Source of the DNA: Chromatiales bacterium
GTDB lineage: Bacteria; Pseudomonadota; Gammaproteobacteria; Chromatiales; Chromatiaceae
Assembly: GCA_022360595.1 (NCBI GenBank)
Contig: JAKSCN010000604.1
Span: 1 to 8,199, forward strand
DNA: 8,199 nt
Reading direction: 5' to 3'
Shown piece after piece: positions 5,919 to 8,199 of the stretch (position 1 is the stretch's first letter; every line of letters starts with the position of its first letter). The position numbers and the translations under genes are program-made. The notes beneath the pieces are model-generated. The model was not told the origin of the DNA. It saw nothing but the letters and a program-made list of their open reading frames with translations, and made no database searches.

Positions 5919-7193
5919 ATGTGTCGTCCACGTTTTACCAGCTTTATGTTGAGCACTTGTTGCTTAATGATCTTAGCTGGCCCAACAGCCATCTACAGCA
6001 AAAGCCAAATAGAGAGCGATATACAACTTGGTCCACGCCCTTTCTATTTAGTAAATGATATGGCGAAGAGCCCACTTAAAACTGAACTGAAACAATGTGC
6101 TGACGGCCCATTCAAGAAAACCGACTTCTCTATCGGCCACCGTGGCGCGGCGATGCAGTTCCCCGAACACACCAAAGAGTCCTATCTGGCTGCTGCTCAA
6201 ATGGGAGCAGGTATTTTGGAGTGTGATGTCACCTTTACCAAAGACAAAGAGCTGGTCTGCCGTCACTCTCAATGCGATCTGCATACCACCACCAATATTC
6301 TGGCCACACCGCTGGCTGACAAGTGCACCATGCCTTTTACTCCAGCACAACTTGATCCCAAAACAGGCGAACTGATTACACCAGCCTCAGCCAAATGCTG
6401 CACTACCGATATCACCCTGGAAGAGTTCAAAACCTTAAAAGGAAAAATGGACGGCGCCAACAAAAAGGCAACCACTGTTGCAGATTACCTGAAAGGTACG
6501 GCGGGTTGGCGTACTGACCTGTATTCAGCCACCGGCACCCTGATGACCCACAAGGAGAGTATCGCTCTATTCAAGACACTGGGGACAAAAATGACGCCAG
6601 AATTAAAGACCCCCAGCGTAGAGATGCCATTCAATGGTTTTACACAAGAGCACTACGCACAAAAGATGGTTGATGAATACAAGGAAGCCGGTATAACCGC
6701 CAACCAGGTTTTTGCACAATCTTTCAGACTGGATGATATCTTGTACTGGATAAAGAACGAACCTGAATTCGGGAGGCAGGCAGTCTATCTTGACAATGAG
6801 GTGTACAAAAACGCAGAGGACGATAACCTTGATCCGGTAGGCTACAACAGCCAAATCAAAAAAATGCCTGAACTGAAACAGCAGGGCGTCAACTACATCG
6901 CACCCCCTATGTGGGCGCTGGTGGAACTGGATGCCAATAAGAACATCATACCCTCTCGCTACGCCACTGCGGCAAAAGAAGCCGATATCAACATCATCAC
7001 CTGGACGCTGGAACGTTCCGGCCTACTGAAGTCCGGTGGTGGCTGGTATTACCAGACAACCAAGAACGCCATCAATAACGACGGTGATATGTTGGAGCTG
7101 CTGGATGTACTGGCTCAGGATGTGGGCATTAAGGGAATTTTTTCTGACTGGCCTGCCACAGTAACCTATTACGCAAACTGTAAAGGTCTATAA
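5919..7193 (+). CDS. Exported glycerophosphodiester phosphodiesterase (GlpQ-like)
   Basis: This 424-residue protein should hydrolyse glycerophosphodiesters from phospholipid breakdown to glycerol-3-phosphate plus an alcohol. A basic N-terminus followed by a hydrophobic stretch (about 8-26) looks like a Sec signal peptide, so it probably acts in the periplasm or outside. Catalytic and metal-site motifs of the GDPD TIM barrel are visible: HRG at 74-76, PEHT at 82-85 (usually PENT), ECD at 101-103, the second catalytic histidine H116, ELK at 218-220 and IFSDWP at 407-412. At 424 residues it is longer than E. coli GlpQ (about 358). About 100 residues separate H116 from E218, which suits the larger GlpQ-like bacterial subgroup. 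The mature part has eight cysteines (60, 102, 114, 119, 136, 160, 161, 421), consistent with disulfides in an oxidising compartment. ATG 5919 was chosen because GGAGG lies 5 bases upstream. A Pho-box-like array upstream suggests a role in phosphate scavenging. No glycerol-3-phosphate transporter gene is adjacent. Confidence 0.92.
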   Translation: MCRPRFTSFMLSTCCLMILAGPTAIYSKSQIESDIQLGPRPFYLVNDMAKSPLKTELKQCADGPFKKTDFSIGHRGAAMQFPEHTKESYLAAAQMGAGILECDVTFTKDKELVCRHSQCDLHTTTNILATPLADKCTMPFTPAQLDPKTGELITPASAKCCTTDITLEEFKTLKGKMDGANKKATTVADYLKGTAGWRTDLYSATGTLMTHKESIALFKTLGTKMTPELKTPSVEMPFNGFTQEHYAQKMVDEYKEAGITANQVFAQSFRLDDILYWIKNEPEFGRQAVYLDNEVYKNAEDDNLDPVGYNSQIKKMPELKQQGVNYIAPPMWALVELDANKNIIPSRYATAAKEADINIITWTLERSGLLKSGGGWYYQTTKNAINNDGDMLELLDVLAQDVGIKGIFSDWPATVTYYANCKGL

Positions 7194-7201
7194 CCTTTGC
7201 A

Positions 7202-7232
7202 TGACCGGCAGGTTTTATAAATCTGCCGGTCA
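7202..7232. terminator. Stem-loop between convergent genes
   Basis: TGACCGGCAG (7202-7211) pairs perfectly with CTGCCGGTCA (7223-7232), and the stem can extend inward by a few A-T pairs (GTTT/AAAT). It begins 8 bases after the phosphodiesterase stop and 43 bases from the stop of the convergent gene. Its position suits a bidirectional terminator, but there is no T-run right after the hairpin on either strand. It may therefore be a 3'-end stabiliser or a factor-assisted stop. Confidence 0.6.
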
Positions 7233-7274
7233 GCCGAACCTTCCAAAATTATCTTTCCAGATCACTACAGAGCC

Positions 7275-8199
7275 TTAAGGCGCAGGGGCAATCTCTTCAA
7301 TTTCGAATCCCTGGGTAGACGTATTCCATCTGAGCATAACGTCCCATCTTAGCCCTTCCGCGGTAACACCGTTAAACCGAACACTATTACCATCTACTGC
7401 TTCAAAAGTTGCGTTGGACAGATCCATATCTTTAGGATTACCAATGAAAGAGGAGTAAAACCGCTTTACATTAAAAACCACCGAAGTTTCACGATAGTTT
7501 TCACTATTATCATAAGCACGAATCTTAATAATATGCGGCCCCGACACCAAATTTTTATAGTTATAGGCCATTGAGAACCCGGAATTACCGGCTCCCGGGT
7601 ATCCCGGATAGGCATTACCCACATCTCCCCGACTACCGCCATAGGGGATGTTATCGGCAAACTTTCCATCAACGTATAGCTCTATCCGTTTAATTCCATT
7701 TGGCGCAACCGCCCAGCCTCGCAGATTGGATATGCCGGTATAGACAACACCATGCTCAGGTTCTTCCAGGTTAAGTACTATATTATTATTGACTTCGGGC
7801 CCGTTAATCGCGGGAATATCAATACTGTCCGGCTGCTGTGTACCCGTATGGGTAAAAGTAAATGCACCGCTACGCTCAAAATGCTCTACATACTGGGACT
7901 GCTCAACAATGAGTGTTGTTGGTGCTGAAAGGGCGCCACAAAACGCTGGATCACTCGGGCTTTCAACTAAACGTATATGATCGAACTGTTTATTATTTTG
8001 AGTCACTGTGAATGAACTGGAACAGAGGTTAGGGTTATTCTCGGGTGTCACTCTGACCAATAGATAGTATTCATCATCACATGACTCACGCCATAGCGTG
8101 AAAATCATACGATCAGTACTATCCCATTGCGATTCCAGTACATAGTTGGGTGATTGCGGATTATCTGGAAGTCCGTTGGTGAAACAAGCCCCTATTCCA
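7275..8199 (-). CDS. Partial gene: protein with bacterial Ig-like domain, probably exported or surface-bound
   Basis: The frame is open from the right edge of the window down to a TAA at 7275, giving about 307 visible residues. The true start lies outside, because the frame continues without a stop upstream of the internal ATG at 8108. At about 7464-7775 it encodes an Ig-like beta-sandwich segment with the run GWAVAPNGIKRIELYVDG, then a loop YGGSRGDVGNAYPGYP and SGFSMAYNY, then HIIKIRAYD before the last strand. From memory this pattern recurs in Ig-like repeats of large secreted proteins of gammaproteobacteria. A roughly 60-residue beta-rich tail (7275-7463) ends RWNTSTQGFEIEEI and seems to be a regular companion of this domain. 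The N-terminal visible part has several cysteines and no fold I recognise. It is convergent with the phosphodiesterase and not co-transcribed. Binding or adhesion is plausible but not shown. Confidence 0.75.
   Translation of the reverse strand, partial: GIGACFTNGLPDNPQSPNYVLESQWDSTDRMIFTLWRESCDDEYYLLVRVTPENNPNLCSSSFTVTQNNKQFDHIRLVESPSDPAFCGALSAPTTLIVEQSQYVEHFERSGAFTFTHTGTQQPDSIDIPAINGPEVNNNIVLNLEEPEHGVVYTGISNLRGWAVAPNGIKRIELYVDGKFADNIPYGGSRGDVGNAYPGYPGAGNSGFSMAYNYKNLVSGPHIIKIRAYDNSENYRETSVVFNVKRFYSSFIGNPKDMDLSNATFEAVDGNSVRFNGVTAEGLRWDVMLRWNTSTQGFEIEEIAPAP

Noticed and set aside
7275..8108. Treating ATG 8108 as the real start of the Ig-like gene
   Set aside because: The frame stays open with protein-like sequence from 8108 to the window edge, and the ATG is not followed by a signal peptide or preceded by a ribosome binding site; the gene is truncated by the window.
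1..8199. CRISPR arrays, tRNA or rRNA genes, and defence or phage modules
   Set aside because: No regularly spaced direct repeats, no cloverleaf-like segment and no rRNA motif were seen in the intergenic stretches, and none of the four genes belongs to a known defence or phage family.

Overview
The window carries four protein genes in a bacterial layout. The organism is most likely a motile gammaproteobacterium, judged from the gene families, a sigma-28 (FliA) type flagellar promoter and a PhoB-type box. No rRNA or 16S marker is present, so this is inference. The coding regions are of moderate GC; the intergenic region at 5312-5918 is clearly AT-rich.

Left edge (1-557): no convincing gene. 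It holds a short REP-like hairpin at the very start and a compact non-autonomous transposon-like element (164-323) with perfect 34-bp inverted ends that include CTAG at both borders. Next comes a full-length P-type (P2A/SERCA-like) cation-transporting ATPase on the plus strand (558-3266). Convergent to it is a methyl-accepting chemotaxis protein with a duplicated LRRNEKDF motif typical of HBM-type periplasmic sensor domains (3446-5311, minus). It has its own hairpin/T-tract terminator and a near-consensus sigma-28 promoter.

The 607-bp AT-rich divergent spacer (5312-5918) holds the chemoreceptor promoter, two perfect inverted repeats and a Pho-box-like array. It leads into an exported glycerophosphodiester phosphodiesterase (5919-7193, plus). 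A stem-loop separates that gene from a convergent, right-truncated gene for a probable surface or secreted protein with a bacterial Ig-like domain (7275-8199, minus).

The genes do not form an operon: orientations alternate and each appears separately controlled. The two best functional links are promoter-based: the chemoreceptor to the flagellar regulon, and the phosphodiesterase to phosphate starvation. I do not see a clear new multi-gene system. The points most worth a second look are the MITE-like element, the unusual ion-site residues of the ATPase, the two promoter assignments and the repeat-rich divergent spacer.
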